64,000 bases of DNA from positions 163,753-227,752 of the forward strand of contig NZ_BBWZ01000006.1 of NCBI RefSeq assembly GCF_001015055.1, written 5' to 3'. How positions within the stretch are numbered: position 1 is the stretch's first letter; every line of letters begins with the position of its first letter. A program made the translations under genes and the position numbers. The notes under the pieces are model-generated. The model made no database searches. It saw nothing but the letters and a program-made list of their open reading frames with translations, and was not told where the DNA came from. This DNA is from Aneurinibacillus tyrosinisolvens (GTDB taxonomy: Bacteria; Bacillota; Bacilli; Aneurinibacillales; Aneurinibacillaceae). This document shows positions 63,614 to 64,000 of this stretch, one piece after another.

Positions 63614-63941
63614 CGAAAGACCCACTTCCTACTTTATTAAATCGTGAAAGAAGCTTAAGTCCAAAATGAATTAAATTTCGTTGTCCTAGTGGGCATAGAT
63701 TCAAAATGGTTCTTTTATTGGTGAAAAACACAACTCCACATATAAAATAATAGGAGAAAGAAACAATATAACACTTAATCCCTCCGTAGATATAGAAAGT
63801 GGTTGTAGAAGTTATTTTTACATTAAAATGAAAAGTGCGATATGGTGTGATTAGTTATTTTTAATTTTGTGGAGACGGAGGATAAAAGGCTCTACCCTAA
63901 TTGGATAGAGCCTCAGAGTGTAGAGAAACTTATGGGTTTCT
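63614..63941. other. Gene-free stretch with two hairpins
   Basis: No gene seen. AGGCTCTA/TAGAGCCT (63887-63913), followed on the minus strand by TTTTATCC, looks like a terminator for a gene entering from the right. TAGAGAAAC/GTTTCTCTA (63921-63944) lies just beside it. Confidence 0.5.
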
Positions 63942-64000
63942 CTATACTTTGCACGATCGAAGGTCATTTTCAGGAAAATAGGCATAACCAGGACAAACGG
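63942..64000 (-). CDS. Possible C-terminus of a gene entering from the right edge
   Basis: An open minus-strand frame ending ...GYAYFPENDLRSCKV then TAG, immediately before two hairpins that would terminate it. Nineteen codons only. The ending has the look of a transposase tail but this is not provable. Confidence 0.3.
   Translation of the reverse strand, partial: VCPGYAYFPENDLRSCKV

Noticed and set aside
1..64000. CRISPR array, prophage or toxin-antitoxin system
   Set aside because: No regularly spaced repeats, no phage structural or integrase genes and no recognisable toxin-antitoxin pair were seen.

Overview
The window looks like chromosome from a spore-former-type Bacillota, most likely order Bacillales. 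Evidence: strong AGGAGG-type ribosome binding sites, TTG and GTG starts (recA starts with TTG), Bacillus-type proteins (YkqA-like, YqfW-like nucleotidase, PhaP-like phasin), a XylR-like operator and PucR regulators. Genus cannot be read from the sequence alone. Almost everything is accessory catabolism, with two insertion sequences and many decayed or frameshifted genes.

Layout. 1-3.9 kb: a decaying region with a frameshifted permease, remnants of an alcohol dehydrogenase-like gene and an AttM-type lactonase, a cluster of 16-bp palindromes, and an intact aromatic-acid-type MFS transporter. 4.3-22.1 kb: one long co-directional sugar-catabolic cluster. It holds an UlaG-like lactonase, NagB- and NagA-like enzymes, an SDR, an M20 deacylase, RidA, two ABC permeases, a D-serine-dehydratase-like PLP enzyme, a frameshifted aldose-epimerase-like gene, a ceramidase-like protein, a sugar-binding lipoprotein, RraA, a ROK repressor, an esterase, an aldo/keto reductase and a tagaturonate-reductase-like enzyme. 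A promoter with a XylR-type operator lies before the SDR gene. 22.1-28.4 kb: NUDIX, remnants of bioF and ykqA, a phasin-like gene, a nucleotidase, a zinc-ribbon gene and an IS4-type element with a 9-bp target duplication. 28.4-42.8 kb: two PucR-controlled blocks (cysteine hydrolase, sodium symporter flanked by two tiny membrane proteins, carbamoylase; then HyuA/HyuB and an old-yellow-enzyme-type flavoprotein). Together they look like hydantoin / N-methylhydantoin / carbamoyl-amino-acid use. An odd tRNA-Arg(TCT) lies between the blocks.

43.4-45.4 kb: recA with a LexA-like box, a broken HIT gene and a truncated MazG-like gene. 45.5-50.7 kb: a divergent IclR-controlled cluster (PdxA-type diol dehydrogenase, Rieske oxygenase alpha and beta, MFS transporter) that closely resembles terephthalate (tph/tpa) operons. 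51.7-63.6 kb: a GntR-controlled cluster with a second D-serine-dehydratase-like enzyme plus RidA pair, an aminotransferase, an amino-acid ABC transporter with one frameshifted permease, a threonine-synthase-like enzyme, an IS1182-like element inserted at its stop codon, a KDPG/KHG-type aldolase and a class-V aminotransferase.

The most interesting ideas are these. (1) The 4.3-22 kb cluster has every step needed for an oxidative amino-sugar route: dehydrogenase, lactonase, deacetylase, PLP dehydratase and enamine/imine hydrolase. (2) A D-serine-dehydratase-like enzyme with an HxC zinc site is paired with RidA twice. (3) A terephthalate-like cluster sits in a Bacillales genome. (4) A possible N-methylhydantoin pathway is split over two PucR units. 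At least five single-base or short indels break otherwise good genes, two of them in homopolymers, so part of the apparent pseudogenisation may be sequencing error.
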